Below the pieces are notes generated by a model. That model had not been told where the DNA came from. It was given only the letters and a program-made list of their open reading frames with translations, and did no database searches. Both the position numbers and the translations under genes were made by a program. Of a DNA stretch of 64,000 nucleotides, positions 54,156-63,336 are shown piece by piece (positions within the stretch are counted from its first letter, which is position 1; each line of letters starts with the position of its first letter). Origin of the DNA: Nonomuraea dietziae (GTDB lineage: Bacteria > Actinomycetota > Actinomycetes > Streptosporangiales > Streptosporangiaceae); contig NZ_JACIBV010000001.1 in assembly GCF_014195505.1 (NCBI RefSeq), positions 7,068,001 through 7,132,000 on the forward strand, given 5' to 3'.

Positions 54156-55168
54156 AGCTGCATCTCCGGCTCGCGATGGCGGCGGGCCTCGCGGCGGCGC
54201 TGTCGGTCCTGCTGGTGCTGGGCGCCGCCTACTACGTGACCTGCCGCAGGGCCGAGAGCGTCATGGGGCAGATCGGGCGGTGGCAGGCGGAGTTCGGCTG
54301 GCCCTTCCTGGCCGTGGCGGCCGGCGGGCTGGTCATCGCGGCGTTCTTCGGCTGGCTGGCGGCGGGCACCTCGCTGCGTCCGCTGTCGACCCTCACCGCC
54401 ACGACCTCCAGGATCGCGGTGACCCGAGACCTCGGCCTGCGCATCGCCGTCACGCGCGACGACGAGATCGGCAAGCTGGCGGCCAGCTTCAACACGATGC
54501 TGGACGCCCTGGAGCGCTCGGCCAAGGCGCAGAAGCAGCTGGTCGCCGACGCCTCGCACGAGCTGCGCTCGCCGCTGACGGCGGTGCGCACCAACGCCGA
54601 GCTACTGGTCAGGGGCGACGTGCCGGAGTCCGAGCGGGCCGAGGTCGGACAGGCGGTGGTCCTCGGTCTCGAGGAGCTGACGGGGCTGGTGTCCGACCTG
54701 GTCGAGCTGGCGAGAGACGAGGAGCCCGCGGCCCTGGTGGAGGTCGTGCGCCTCGACGAGATCGTCTCCCATCAGGTGACGAGGGCGGCGTCGCACTGGC
54801 CAGAGACCCGCTTCACGGTGTCGGTCTCGCCGACCCTGGTACGGGGCGTGCCCGACCGGCTGGCGCGGGCGGTGGGCAACCTGCTGGACAACGCCGCCAA
54901 GTACGGCGCGCCCACCGACGCGGTCGAGGTGACGCTGCACGACGGCGTGCTCGAGGTGCGCGACCACGGGCCGGGGATTCCGGTGTCCGACCTGCCGTTC
55001 GTCTTCGACCGGTTCTACCGGTCGGCGCAGGCGCGGGCGAAGCCTGGCTCGGGGCTGGGGCTGGCGATCGTACGACAGGTGGTGGACAGTCACGGAGGAA
55101 CGGTGGCGGCGGTCCCCGCCCCGGACGGCGGCACCCTGGTCCGCCTCGTTCTCCCCACCCCGGCCTGA
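54152..55168 (+). CDS. Sensor histidine kinase (MprB-like)
   Basis: A 338-residue sensor kinase. Transmembrane segments near 7-28 and 46-68 flank a very short extracytoplasmic loop, followed by HAMP, HisKA with phospho-acceptor in [12 protein letters not shown] (H near 136), and HATPase_c with [17 protein letters not shown] and [12 protein letters not shown] at 54152 overlaps the regulator gene, so the pair is coupled. The short sensor loop suggests it perceives the membrane or needs a partner. Confidence 0.95.
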   Translation: MKLHLRLAMAAGLAAALSVLLVLGAAYYVTCRRAESVMGQIGRWQAEFGWPFLAVAAGGLVIAAFFGWLAAGTSLRPLSTLTATTSRIAVTRDLGLRIAVTRDDEIGKLAASFNTMLDALERSAKAQKQLVADASHELRSPLTAVRTNAELLVRGDVPESERAEVGQAVVLGLEELTGLVSDLVELARDEEPAALVEVVRLDEIVSHQVTRAASHWPETRFTVSVSPTLVRGVPDRLARAVGNLLDNAAKYGAPTDAVEVTLHDGVLEVRDHGPGIPVSDLPFVFDRFYRSAQARAKPGSGLGLAIVRQVVDSHGGTVAAVPAPDGGTLVRLVLPTPA

Positions 55169-55229
55169 CCCGCGGAGAGGCCCCCACTGCCCCGCGCGGC
55201 GCCCTGATACTCCCGGTAGGTTTGCGAGC

Positions 55230-55619
55230 ATGGCGAACGTACGTGTTGAGCGGACAGATGACGGTTTCGTGGCGACCAACGCGCGGGGCGCGCGCGTGGA
55301 GATCGGCGGCGGGGACCAGGACGGCGTGTTCACCCCGGTCGAGCTGCTGCTCGCCGCGGTCGGCGGCTGCAGCATCGTGACCGTGGAGCCGCTCACGGCC
55401 AAGCGCGGGCACCGGCTGCTGAAGCTGGCGATGACCGTCGACGCGGAGAAGGTCGAGCCGAACAAGCTGGGCCCCGTCACCATCACCTACGACGTGGAGC
55501 TCCCCTCGGAGCAGGCCGACGAGGTGTTCAGGGCGGTGGCGGAGCGCGTGGAGGCCAAGCACTGCACGGTCAGCCGCTCCCTACGGGAGGGCACGGAGGT
55601 CCGCTTGGAGCTCCCCTAG
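55230..55619 (+). CDS. OsmC/Ohr-family peroxiredoxin-like protein
   Basis: A 129-residue OsmC-fold thiol protein. The two reactive Cys are at 47 (AVGGCSIV) and 112 (AKHCTVSRSL), the OsmC arrangement for reducing organic hydroperoxides. TAGGTT at 55217-55222 lies 7 nt before ATG 55230, indicating a leaderless promoter. Follows the two-component genes by 61 bp but appears to have its own promoter. The hairpin pair at 55769-55850 lies downstream. Confidence 0.93.
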   Translation: MANVRVERTDDGFVATNARGARVEIGGGDQDGVFTPVELLLAAVGGCSIVTVEPLTAKRGHRLLKLAMTVDAEKVEPNKLGPVTITYDVELPSEQADEVFRAVAERVEAKHCTVSRSLREGTEVRLELP

Positions 55620-55768
55620 GCTGATTAGGGCGATTATCGACCCTGGTATGACGCGTCCGTTGCATTCGGCTCTGTAACGTTGAAGCAGGTCAAGGGTGCT
55701 GCGACTGACTTGCAGAGCTTTTGCCGATGCGGACGCGGAGGGGGACCGTCGTCTGCTGTGCGGGACCG

Positions 55769-55850
55769 CCGGGCGCTTCGGGGGAAGGTGCCCGGCCTGG
55801 ACCGCGATAGATCGGGGTCGGGCAGTTTTGGGGGAAACTGCCCGGCCCCG
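55769..55850 (-). ncRNA. Candidate 6C RNA (two C-rich-loop hairpins)
   Basis: Read on the minus strand, two stem-loops follow each other. Stem 1 (55813-55850) is 16 bp with one mismatch and a loop of five C plus A. Stem 2 (55769-55795) has a CCGGGC/GCCCGG base and CTTC/GAAG top around another C5 loop. Paired hairpins with runs of C in both loops are the defining layout of the 6C RNA class known from actinobacteria. On the plus strand the same stems could end osmC transcription. Run lengths here are five, not six. Needs a covariance-model check. Confidence 0.6.
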
Positions 55851-55871
55851 ATTCATATGTACTGTCTTAGG

Positions 55872-56795
55872 GTGAAAAAGCTCCTTATCGACTGTGATCC
55901 CGGTATCGACGATGCCCTGGCCCTCGCGCTCGCCGGAGGCTCTCCCGAGATCGACCTGGTCGGCATCACCACCGTGGGCGGCAACGTCAGCCTCGAGCTG
56001 ACCACCGCCAACGCCCTCGCGCTGCGCGAGTTCTACCGACTGGGCGACGTCCCCGTGACGCCCGGCTGCGCAGGGGCCCTGATGGGGGAGCGTGTGCGCG
56101 CCGAATCCGTCCACGGCGCCACCGGCCTGGGCGGCGTCGAACTTCCCGCGCCGGTCAAGGGGGTGTCCGACGGCCACGCCGTCGACTTCATCATCGAGAC
56201 CCTCCGCGCGAATCCCGGGGAGATCACCCTCGCCGCCGTCGGCCCGCTGACCAACATCGCCATGGCCGTACGGCGGGAGCCGCGCATCGTGGAGTGGGTA
56301 CGCGACTTCGTGATCATGGGCGGCTCGTACACCCGCGGCAACCACACCCCCGCGGCCGAGTTCAACATCAGGGCCGACCCCGAGGCGGCCTCGATCGTGT
56401 TCAGGGCCGGATGGACGGTCACCATGGTCGGCCTCGACGTGACCCTCACCGCGGTCGTCACCGAGGCGATCCTGGACCGGATGCGCACACTCGGCCGCCT
56501 GGCCGACCTGGTGGTGCCGATCTCCCAGTTCTACGGGATTGTGACGGCGGAGGGAGGCCCCGCCATCCACGACGCGGTCGCCGTCGCGCACGTGATCGAC
56601 CCGACGCTGCTGACGTGTGTGCCCGCGGTGGTCGACGTCGAGACGATGGGGACGTACACGGCCGGCATGACCGTGACGGACTTCAGGATCGACGAGCGGA
56701 CGGCCAACGCCTCCGTGGCGACGGGCCTGGACGTGGACCGGTTCTGGAAGCTGACGCTGGAGGCTTTCGAGCGAGTGGGTGAGCGGATCGGGTGA
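55872..56795 (+). CDS. Inosine-uridine-type nucleoside hydrolase
   Basis: A 307-residue nucleoside N-ribohydrolase. The N-terminal calcium/active-site motif DCDPGIDDALAL is at residues 7-18; other conserved pieces are AVGPLTNIA, MGGSYTRGNHTPAAEFNIRADPEAA and HDAVAVAHV. Splits nucleosides into base and ribose. GTG at 55872 has TACTGT exactly 6 nt upstream and no Shine-Dalgarno sequence, so the mRNA is probably leaderless; ATG at 55857 lies before that promoter element. Followed by tRNA-Lys. Confidence 0.93.
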   Translation: MKKLLIDCDPGIDDALALALAGGSPEIDLVGITTVGGNVSLELTTANALALREFYRLGDVPVTPGCAGALMGERVRAESVHGATGLGGVELPAPVKGVSDGHAVDFIIETLRANPGEITLAAVGPLTNIAMAVRREPRIVEWVRDFVIMGGSYTRGNHTPAAEFNIRADPEAASIVFRAGWTVTMVGLDVTLTAVVTEAILDRMRTLGRLADLVVPISQFYGIVTAEGGPAIHDAVAVAHVIDPTLLTCVPAVVDVETMGTYTAGMTVTDFRIDERTANASVATGLDVDRFWKLTLEAFERVGERIG

Positions 56796-56840
56796 TGTGC
56801 GAGTGGTGCTCTGCTGCTGCTAGAGTTATCGACGTCGCAA

Positions 56841-56914
56841 GCGCCGCTAGCTCAGTTGGTTAGAGCAGCTGACTCTTAATCAGCGGGTCCGGGGTTCGAG
56901 TCCCTGGCGGCGCA
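56841..56914 (+). tRNA. tRNA-Lys (anticodon CTT)
   Basis: 74-nt cloverleaf: acceptor GCGCCGC/GCGGCGC, D arm GCTC-AGTTGGTTA-GAGC, anticodon stem GCTGA/TCAGC around loop CTCTTAA (anticodon CTT at 56875-56877), T arm CGGGG-TTCGAGT-CCCTG, discriminator A. CCA is not encoded. A hairpin terminator with a T-rich tail follows at 56921. Confidence 0.97.
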
Positions 56915-56920
56915 CCGACC

Positions 56921-56964
56921 GAAGCCCTGGCTCTCACTTATGAGAGCTGGGGCTTCTTTGTTTG
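56921..56964 (+). terminator. tRNA-Lys terminator
   Basis: GAAGCCCTGGCTCTC (56921-56935) pairs with 56942-56956 with two mismatches, loop about 6 nt, followed by the T-rich CTTTGTTTG. The minus-strand stop codon of the FtsX-like gene (56938) falls in this hairpin's loop. Confidence 0.75.
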
Positions 56965-58392
56965 TGGTCCCACCAAAGGGTGAGCGGGACCCGGCCGCGT
57001 GGTCCGTCCGGGCGGAAGGGCCGCCGCGATCGCCGCCGCCAGAACAGGTATCCCGGCGACCAGAATGGTTATCGCCGCCCACGGGGTCTCGAAGGGCACC
57101 CGCGCGATCGGCTCCCAGGCGGCCGAGGCGGTCATGGGCCACGCCAGTGACCGGCCGATGACGTACCCGGCGGCCGCGCCCATCAGCGCTCCGCAGGCAG
57201 CGCCGAAGCCCGTACGGCACGCGACGAACAACCGCACGGTCGCCGTGGAGCCCCCGCTGACCCGCATGAGCACGCGCCTTGATCGCGAACGGGTGGCCGC
57301 CGACCCGGTCGCGGCCCACGCGCCGGCGAGGGCGACGAAGGCCATGGCCACGACGAAGTACCACCAACCGGTGGATGCCTGGTATCCCCGCTCGACGTAG
57401 ACGCCCGCGGTGTCGCCCAGCCGCCGCTCGATCCGCTCCTGCTCGATCGCCGAGGTCCGGTGGACAGTGGGGTCGATGATCAGCGTCGTCGGTTTCAGAC
57501 GCAGGCCGAGATCGCGCATCATCTCCGAAGGGATGAAGATTCCCTCGACGCCGGGGCCGGCGGGGCGGGCGACGCCCCCAGGGAGGACCTTCGTCGATTC
57601 AAGGTGGTACGGGTCACCTGAGCGGTTGTATCGGATCTCCACGGAGTCAGCCGTGATGTTCTCCGCTGTGACGGCCACGGCGGTGCCCTCGTCGTAGGGC
57701 GTGGAAGAGTCTCCCGTCAGATAGCGCAGCAGCGCCTGCTCACCGATGAGGACGGGCCACGCGAAGCCAAGATCGGCCGACGGCACGTCTGCGGTGAGTG
57801 TTTCGACGGTGGCGTCGATCCTCGTGATCGGTTTTCCGGGTAACGCGTGCTGGATGGCCGCCCGCGCGGCCACCTCGTCGGCTGAGTACAACGCCACGAC
57901 GAGGGCGCCTGGCAGGGCTTCGGGATAGTACTCTGCCCTGTTCTGCGCCGTCACGGCGGTAGCGACGATCATCACGGTCACCGCGAGGGCGGTCGCGTTC
58001 ATCGTCGTCGCGACCGCGCCGACCGTACGGCCATCGGCCACGTCATGGGTGGCCATCCTGAACAGCAGCGGCCCTCTTGCCGCGTGGCGCCCAAGAGTTC
58101 TCAGCAGCCACGGTACGAAGGGGCTCAGCCCGCAGAGCAGCATCCCACCGCCCATGATGCTCGCCAAGACGATCATGGCCGATCCGAAGTCGTCGTAGTG
58201 AACGTCTTCGTGCGTGGACCACGCGGTGAGGGCCAGAACCGCGAGGCCGACCACAGCAAGGATCGCCCCCCAGTGCAGTTGACGGCCGCGGGCTCGGGCC
58301 GCTCGTGTCGCGAGCACCACAACGCCGCAGACGAGCGCCAGGGGGGAGGCTAACAACATCACGAGGGATAACGTGATCGCCATCTCGAACAT
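56938..58392 (-). CDS. Orphan FtsX-like permease domain protein
   Basis: A 484-residue membrane protein resembling the second half of large FtsX/MacB-type permeases: three N-terminal helices, a region RMATHDVADGRTVGAVATTMNATALAVTVMIVATAV, an extracytoplasmic domain of about 200 residues, and a C-terminal three-helix FtsX core (SRRVLMRVSGGSTATVRLFVACRTGFGAACGALMGAAAGYVIGR). The expected first half and an ATPase partner are absent. TACCAT (58399-58404, minus) is 6 nt before ATG 58392, supporting a genuine start. The last codons fall in the tRNA terminator, suggesting rearrangement at the tRNA. Confidence 0.7.
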   Translation of the reverse strand: MFEMAITLSLVMLLASPLALVCGVVVLATRAARARGRQLHWGAILAVVGLAVLALTAWSTHEDVHYDDFGSAMIVLASIMGGGMLLCGLSPFVPWLLRTLGRHAARGPLLFRMATHDVADGRTVGAVATTMNATALAVTVMIVATAVTAQNRAEYYPEALPGALVVALYSADEVAARAAIQHALPGKPITRIDATVETLTADVPSADLGFAWPVLIGEQALLRYLTGDSSTPYDEGTAVAVTAENITADSVEIRYNRSGDPYHLESTKVLPGGVARPAGPGVEGIFIPSEMMRDLGLRLKPTTLIIDPTVHRTSAIEQERIERRLGDTAGVYVERGYQASTGWWYFVVAMAFVALAGAWAATGSAATRSRSRRVLMRVSGGSTATVRLFVACRTGFGAACGALMGAAAGYVIGRSLAWPMTASAAWEPIARVPFETPWAAITILVAGIPVLAAAIAAALPPGRTTRPGPAHPLVGPQTKKPQLS

Positions 58393-58531
58393 GAGGGAAT
58401 GGTACGCAGCCCCACGACGGCGTCCAGGAGTGCGTGACGCATGGTCACGGGCATACGTACTCTGTGGGAAGTATCCCCATCGTCGCCCGCTGTCGGATGC
58501 GTGCGAGGCAGCCGTGTCCGACCGTGGGGGC

Positions 58532-58876
58532 ATGGAACTCTTGCGCCTGCTCCTCCTCTTCTTCCACCTGGCCGGGTTCGCCGCGATGGTCGGCGGGTTC
58601 TTCTACCAGATGCGCGTCAAGCAGCCCGAGATCGGCGGCTACATGATCGGCGGCGCGATCGGCCAGGCGGTCACCGGCGCCGCGCTGATCGGGGTCAGGT
58701 ACGCGCTCGACCTGCCCGTCAACAACCCCAAGATGGGCCTCAAGCTGGGGCTCGACCTCGTCCTGCTGGTGCTCGCCGTCGTGGGGGTGCGGCAGCGGGT
58801 CAAGCGGCCCGCCGTCTTCTACGGCGTCGGCGCGCTCGCCGTGCTGACCGCGGCGGTGGCGGTTTTCTGGAAGTAG
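58532..58876 (+). CDS. Small membrane protein, four helices
   Basis: A 114-residue integral membrane protein with four hydrophobic helices (LLRLLLLFFHLAGFAAMVGGFFY; IGGAIGQAVTGAALIGVRYAL; LKLGLDLVLLVLAVVGV; VFYGVGALAVLTAAVAVFW), similar in size to DUF-class small membrane proteins of actinobacteria. GTGGGGGC precedes ATG 58532. The family is not recognised with confidence. The SWIM gene begins 32 bp after its stop but has its own promoter signature. Confidence 0.75.
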   Translation: MELLRLLLLFFHLAGFAAMVGGFFYQMRVKQPEIGGYMIGGAIGQAVTGAALIGVRYALDLPVNNPKMGLKLGLDLVLLVLAVVGVRQRVKRPAVFYGVGALAVLTAAVAVFWK

Positions 58877-58908
58877 AACTGTCGGTGACGATCTCTAGTG
58901 TCCCCGGC

Positions 58909-60246
58909 ATGACGAACGCGGTGCAGGCGTACTCCTACGCGGGGCCCTCGACCCTCGACGGCTCCAGGCTAGACCTGTCGACCTCCGGTGGCCGGGCGCT
59001 GTCCGGACCTCAGGCCCATCCTCGCTTCTTCAGCGGGCTGATCACCGAGGCCGCGCCCGCCGCCGCCGGCCTGCTGGCGCTGGCCGACGTGGCGATGACC
59101 CGCTATCACCAGCCGCGGCCCGGCTGGACCCGCGACCCCGTGGTGACCTGCGACGGGCAGCGGCTGCGCCTGGAGTCCTTCTCCGCGTGCGGCGGCGTCT
59201 ACGCCAGGCTCGACCTCGACGCGCTCGACGGCGAGGTGCTCGACAGGGGCACCACCAACGTCGACGTCAACGGTCCGCTGCGCGAGGCGCTGGTCAGGGT
59301 CGGCGGGAAGGATCCGCTGCACCTGGGCGTGGGCCCCGACGAGCTGACCGTCACCACGCTCGAAGGGGCGGTGGTGGAGAAGAAGGTGCCGCTGCCCACG
59401 CGCTGGCTGCGTGGTTTCGCCGAGGTCCAGGTCATCGCCGCGGGCTTCGACCTGCGCGCGGAGCTTCGAGGGCCGCAGGCGGTGCGCTTCCTGCGCGGCC
59501 TGCCGCGCGCGTCCAAGACCACCGTCTGGGTCGCGCCCGCGGGGCGCGACCTGCGGATGGTCTCGGGCCCCACGTCAGGCGCGGTCTGCCTGTCGGGGGC
59601 AGGGCGGATCACCACGCTGATGCCGCTGCTCAGGTTCGCCAAGGCCCTCAGGGTGTACGGCCCGGCGGCCGGGAGCGAGTTCGAGGCGAGCGCGTGGGAG
59701 CTCGAGCTGCCCGGCATGCGCTACACCCTGGCGATCTCACCCCAGCCCTGGCGCGGCTTCTCCGGCGAGGGCGCCGTCCTCGACGACCTGTCCACCGACG
59801 AGGCGGCCGGCGACGCCGACGTGATCGGCATGCTGCTCAACTTCGAGCCCTCGGTGGAGATCGGCCTGCTGGCCGACCGCTCAGGGCTCTCCCCCTCGCG
59901 CGTGCGGGCCGCCCTCACCCAGCTCGGTACGGCAGGGCGCGTCGGCTACGACCTGCACGAGGCCTCGCACTTCCACAGGGAGCTGCCCTACGACAGAGAC
60001 CAGGTCGCCGAGCTCAACCCCAGGCTCACCGCGGCCAGGGCGCTCGTCGACTCCGGCGGCGTGCGGCTCGACGGCTCGACCGCCGAGGTGACCACCCCCG
60101 GCGGCGTCCGTCGGGTGAGCCTCGCCGAGGGGAGCTGCACCTGTGAGTGGTGGTTCGACCACCGCGGCTCGCGCGGACCGTGCAAGCACGTCCTCGCGGC
60201 CAGGATCGCCGCCAGGGTCGCGGTCGAGGCCGAGGTGACCGCATGA
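58909..60246 (+). CDS. SWIM zinc-finger protein
   Basis: A 445-residue protein ending in a SWIM zinc finger: CTCEWWFDHRGSRGPCKHVLA (CxC-x12-CxH, near 412-432), which binds DNA or protein. The N-terminal 350 residues are a beta-rich domain with no recognised family (RYHQPRPGWTRDPVVTCDGQRLRLESFSACGGVYARLDL region). A winged-helix-like segment precedes the finger (EIGLLADRSGLSPSRVRAALTQLGTAGRVGYDL). TAGTGT lies 7 nt before ATG 58909 (leaderless); GTG at 58885 is an alternative. Coupled by ATGA overlap to the 1015-residue gene. Confidence 0.88.
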   Translation: MTNAVQAYSYAGPSTLDGSRLDLSTSGGRALSGPQAHPRFFSGLITEAAPAAAGLLALADVAMTRYHQPRPGWTRDPVVTCDGQRLRLESFSACGGVYARLDLDALDGEVLDRGTTNVDVNGPLREALVRVGGKDPLHLGVGPDELTVTTLEGAVVEKKVPLPTRWLRGFAEVQVIAAGFDLRAELRGPQAVRFLRGLPRASKTTVWVAPAGRDLRMVSGPTSGAVCLSGAGRITTLMPLLRFAKALRVYGPAAGSEFEASAWELELPGMRYTLAISPQPWRGFSGEGAVLDDLSTDEAAGDADVIGMLLNFEPSVEIGLLADRSGLSPSRVRAALTQLGTAGRVGYDLHEASHFHRELPYDRDQVAELNPRLTAARALVDSGGVRLDGSTAEVTTPGGVRRVSLAEGSCTCEWWFDHRGSRGPCKHVLAARIAARVAVEAEVTA

Positions 60247-63200
60247 GCGCAGAGCAGCCGACGCAAGTGGTGCAGGCCGAGCGCGCGGACGCGTGGGAGG
60301 CGGTGGCCGAGGCGATCGACAGCGGTCAGGCCGACCGGGTGGCGGAGGTCGTGGTCCGGCTGGACGAGGCCGAGCGCAGGCGGGTCGCGGCCGAGTTGCC
60401 CGGTCACCTTCCCACGGCCAGGCGCAGGGCGCACGAGCGGTACGAGACGCGGCAGGGCGAGGCGCACCGGCGCTACGAGCGCGCCCAACAGGATTTCCTG
60501 CGCGAGGCGACGGAGGGCGGCCTGTCGGAGGAGCAGGCCCACGCGCAGTGGTGGTCGGGCCATCACTACCGGTATGAGCAGTGGGTCGACTGGCGTGAGC
60601 GCGACCGGTGGATCGAGCCCATGCGGGTCGCCGGCGCGGGCACGATCGGCGGAGCCGCGGCGGTCGCCGCCTGGCTGCACCGCCGAGACCTGGCGGAGGC
60701 GGCGGACGACCTCGGCCCGATCCTGCGCGTCATCGGCGAGCGTCCGGCCGAGTGGCAGGCCGACCTGGCGGTCAGGCTGGCCACGCGGATCCGGGCGACG
60801 CGGCGGCGCGACACGGGCAACGCGGCCGAGCTCGCGCTGGAGCTGCTGCGCAGGAGCGGAGCCGAACCTCCCGAGCACGACCCGCTCGTCGTCGCGTGGG
60901 TCGCCGCCGCCCGCAGATCACGTCCCGACCCCCGGAGCGATCGATGGACGGACGCGCTCACCTGGGACGACCAGGGCAGGGGAGCGGTGCCCACCCTTCG
61001 TGACGATCCTCTCCTCGTCCACCTCCTGCCGCGGCTCTTCGAGGCCGAGGGCGCGGGGAACACGCTGCGCGACGACCCCGCCGACCCCGGTGCCTCAGGC
61101 TCCTGGCTGGGTGCCTTACGGCGGCTCGAGCAGGAGGGCAGGATCGACCGCACGCTGCTGCTCGACGGCTGCGTCAGTCGCTTCCTGCGCGGTGGCGGCG
61201 CCACGGACCTCCGCTTCTTCGCCCGCCTGCACGAGCTGCTGCTGCCCGCCCCGGACGAGACGGCCCCGTACACGCGCGACTATCTGCGGCTGTTGCCGGC
61301 CGCCCCAGGGCCGGTGGCCGAGCTGGCCGTGCGGCAGTTGCGCGGGGTCGGTCTCGGCGCCGACGACCTCAACGAGGCGATCGAGGCGCTGCTGTTCCGC
61401 GCCGAGAGCAAGCTCGTACGCGCCGGGCTGACCTGGCTCGACCAGGCCGCCCGTGCGGCGGCGGGCGACCTCGACCATCTGGCTCCCGCGCTGGGCTCGG
61501 CGTTCCTGTGCGACTCCTACGACGTGCGGGAGCGGGCCGTACGGCTGGGGGTCAAGCACGCTCGCCGCTTCACTCCCCTCGGTGCCGACGCCGTCCGCGA
61601 GGCCGGCGCGGTCCTCCCCGCCGACCTGGCCGTACGGCTGGCCGAGGCGTTCGGCGGTGAGGTCGTCCCCGAGGCGGAGGCCGACGACTTCCAGCCGGGA
61701 GAGCTCCCTGTCGTCGACGAGCGGCCAGAAGCCTTCCCGCCTCCGGCCGAGCGGGTGCCCTCGCAGGGCGGGGTCGCCTTCGAGAGCTGGTTGGCGTGGT
61801 TCGTCGGTGAGGGGGCGGCCTGGCGAAGGCCCGTGGAGGGGGAGACCTCCCTCTACGACCGGCGTGAGTGGCACCACCTCGAGGAGTGGGCGGAGGCGAT
61901 GCTGCGCGAAGCCGCCGCGCCCGGCCAGGAGCCGCCCATTCCCGAACCTGAGGAGCCGCCCGCGTACGCTCACCACACCATCGGCGTCAGCACCTCCGAA
62001 GGCCACTTCGAGGTGGAGTTCGGGCAGCTGCCCGCCGCCGTGCGAGAGAGCATCACAGCCGATCTGAACGCGCGCGGGGTGCCGCTGGGCAATCTGGAGC
62101 ACGTCGGGGAGGCCGAGCCGGTCGGCGGCGAGATCCTCGCGATCTCGATGGGGACGACGGGCAACTGGCCCACGCGCGACAGGAAGCAGGAGCCGCCACG
62201 CGACAGACTGCCCAAGAACGTCTCCATGCCGCATCTGGTCATGCTCCGCCGGTGCGCGGAGGTGCACGCCGCGCTCAAGGCCGGGACGCTTCCGCCGTAC
62301 CTGCTGGCCACGCCGACCCGCACGGACGGTCACCTGGACCCGGCGGTGCTCGTGGCCAGGCTCGAGGGTTACGCGCGGGCGGGTGTCGAGGCGCTCCCCC
62401 TCGACCTGCAGCAGGCGCTGCTCCGGGTGCCCCGCGAGGTCGCGCCCGAGGTGGCAGGCCGGGCGCGGGCCCTGGGCACCCGGGCGGGCGCCACCCTGGT
62501 CGGCTGGCTGACGAACAGGCCGGAGCCGGTGACCCGCGTCGACTGGACACACGGCGACGGCGACTACACCCACGACCAGCAGCCAGGCGAGCGCCACTCG
62601 CTCCGCCTCAAGCCCCGCATCGTGATCGAGCCCACCGGTCTTGAGATCGTCGACGCGCTGCTGTCCGATCCTCAGCCCTACCGCTGGGAGGAGCACGGGC
62701 GCTACATGGAGTCCTGGCCGATGCTGCTGCCCGCGGATCGGGAGGTCGTGGCGATGCACCTGCTGCCGCATCTGCTCAACGAGTGGGACAGGCCCGGCTA
62801 CTTCCACCGGTCCGTCGCCGCGCTCGTCGACGGAGACGGTCCCGCCGGAGAAGGGCTGGCCCTGCTGCTCGCCCGGCTCCTGGCAGAGAGAGGGCCCTGG
62901 CACGCGCGCGACGCCGGGACCACGCTGCTGCTCAGAGCCGTGGCACGCGGCAGCCTGCCCGCCGTCGAGTGCGGCCGCCAGCTGGGGCTGGTGCTGCGCA
63001 GGACCGAGGTCAAGCTCGGACGCGTCCTGGAGTCCCTGGAGGACTGCGCCAGGCAGGGCGCCCACCGCGAGATCTGGCAGCTCGTCGCGGGGATGCTGCC
63101 GGTCCTTCTGCCCGGCACGGACGAAAGGGCGCACGCCGGGCACACCCAGGTCCTCGGCTTCGCCGTAAGGGCCGCCGGTTGGGCGAAGGCGAGCGGCCCG

Positions 63201-63290
63201 ATCCCGGCCGTCGCCGAGGTGGCCGCGCGCACGGGGTCGAGCGGCTTCGTACGGACGGCACGCCGCCTGCACGAACTGCTGACCCGCTAG
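60243..63290 (+). CDS. Large alpha-helical protein of unknown function, partner of the SWIM protein
   Basis: A 1015-residue soluble, Leu/Ala/Arg-rich helical protein, HEAT-like throughout. It resembles the DUF6493 type often found with SWIM proteins, though I assign this only by memory of context. N-terminal AWEAVAEAIDSGQADRVAEVVVRLDEAERRRVAAELP; a middle acidic/proline linker (about 480-580); a basic C-terminal half with repeated LLARLLAERG, LRRTEVKLGRVLESL. No nuclease, ATPase or membrane motif found. ATG at 60243 overlaps the SWIM stop (ATGA), so the two are made together and probably interact. Confidence 0.75.
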   Translation: MSAEQPTQVVQAERADAWEAVAEAIDSGQADRVAEVVVRLDEAERRRVAAELPGHLPTARRRAHERYETRQGEAHRRYERAQQDFLREATEGGLSEEQAHAQWWSGHHYRYEQWVDWRERDRWIEPMRVAGAGTIGGAAAVAAWLHRRDLAEAADDLGPILRVIGERPAEWQADLAVRLATRIRATRRRDTGNAAELALELLRRSGAEPPEHDPLVVAWVAAARRSRPDPRSDRWTDALTWDDQGRGAVPTLRDDPLLVHLLPRLFEAEGAGNTLRDDPADPGASGSWLGALRRLEQEGRIDRTLLLDGCVSRFLRGGGATDLRFFARLHELLLPAPDETAPYTRDYLRLLPAAPGPVAELAVRQLRGVGLGADDLNEAIEALLFRAESKLVRAGLTWLDQAARAAAGDLDHLAPALGSAFLCDSYDVRERAVRLGVKHARRFTPLGADAVREAGAVLPADLAVRLAEAFGGEVVPEAEADDFQPGELPVVDERPEAFPPPAERVPSQGGVAFESWLAWFVGEGAAWRRPVEGETSLYDRREWHHLEEWAEAMLREAAAPGQEPPIPEPEEPPAYAHHTIGVSTSEGHFEVEFGQLPAAVRESITADLNARGVPLGNLEHVGEAEPVGGEILAISMGTTGNWPTRDRKQEPPRDRLPKNVSMPHLVMLRRCAEVHAALKAGTLPPYLLATPTRTDGHLDPAVLVARLEGYARAGVEALPLDLQQALLRVPREVAPEVAGRARALGTRAGATLVGWLTNRPEPVTRVDWTHGDGDYTHDQQPGERHSLRLKPRIVIEPTGLEIVDALLSDPQPYRWEEHGRYMESWPMLLPADREVVAMHLLPHLLNEWDRPGYFHRSVAALVDGDGPAGEGLALLLARLLAERGPWHARDAGTTLLLRAVARGSLPAVECGRQLGLVLRRTEVKLGRVLESLEDCARQGAHREIWQLVAGMLPVLLPGTDERAHAGHTQVLGFAVRAAGWAKASGPIPAVAEVAARTGSSGFVRTARRLHELLTR

Positions 63291-63336
63291 GGCGACGCCC
63301 CGAGAAGTGTCGGTGGCGCTCTGTTCAATGGAGCGC

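Noticed and set aside
56841-58392. Integrated genetic element at tRNA-Lys
   Set aside because: No integrase and no second copy of the tRNA 3' end was seen within the window.
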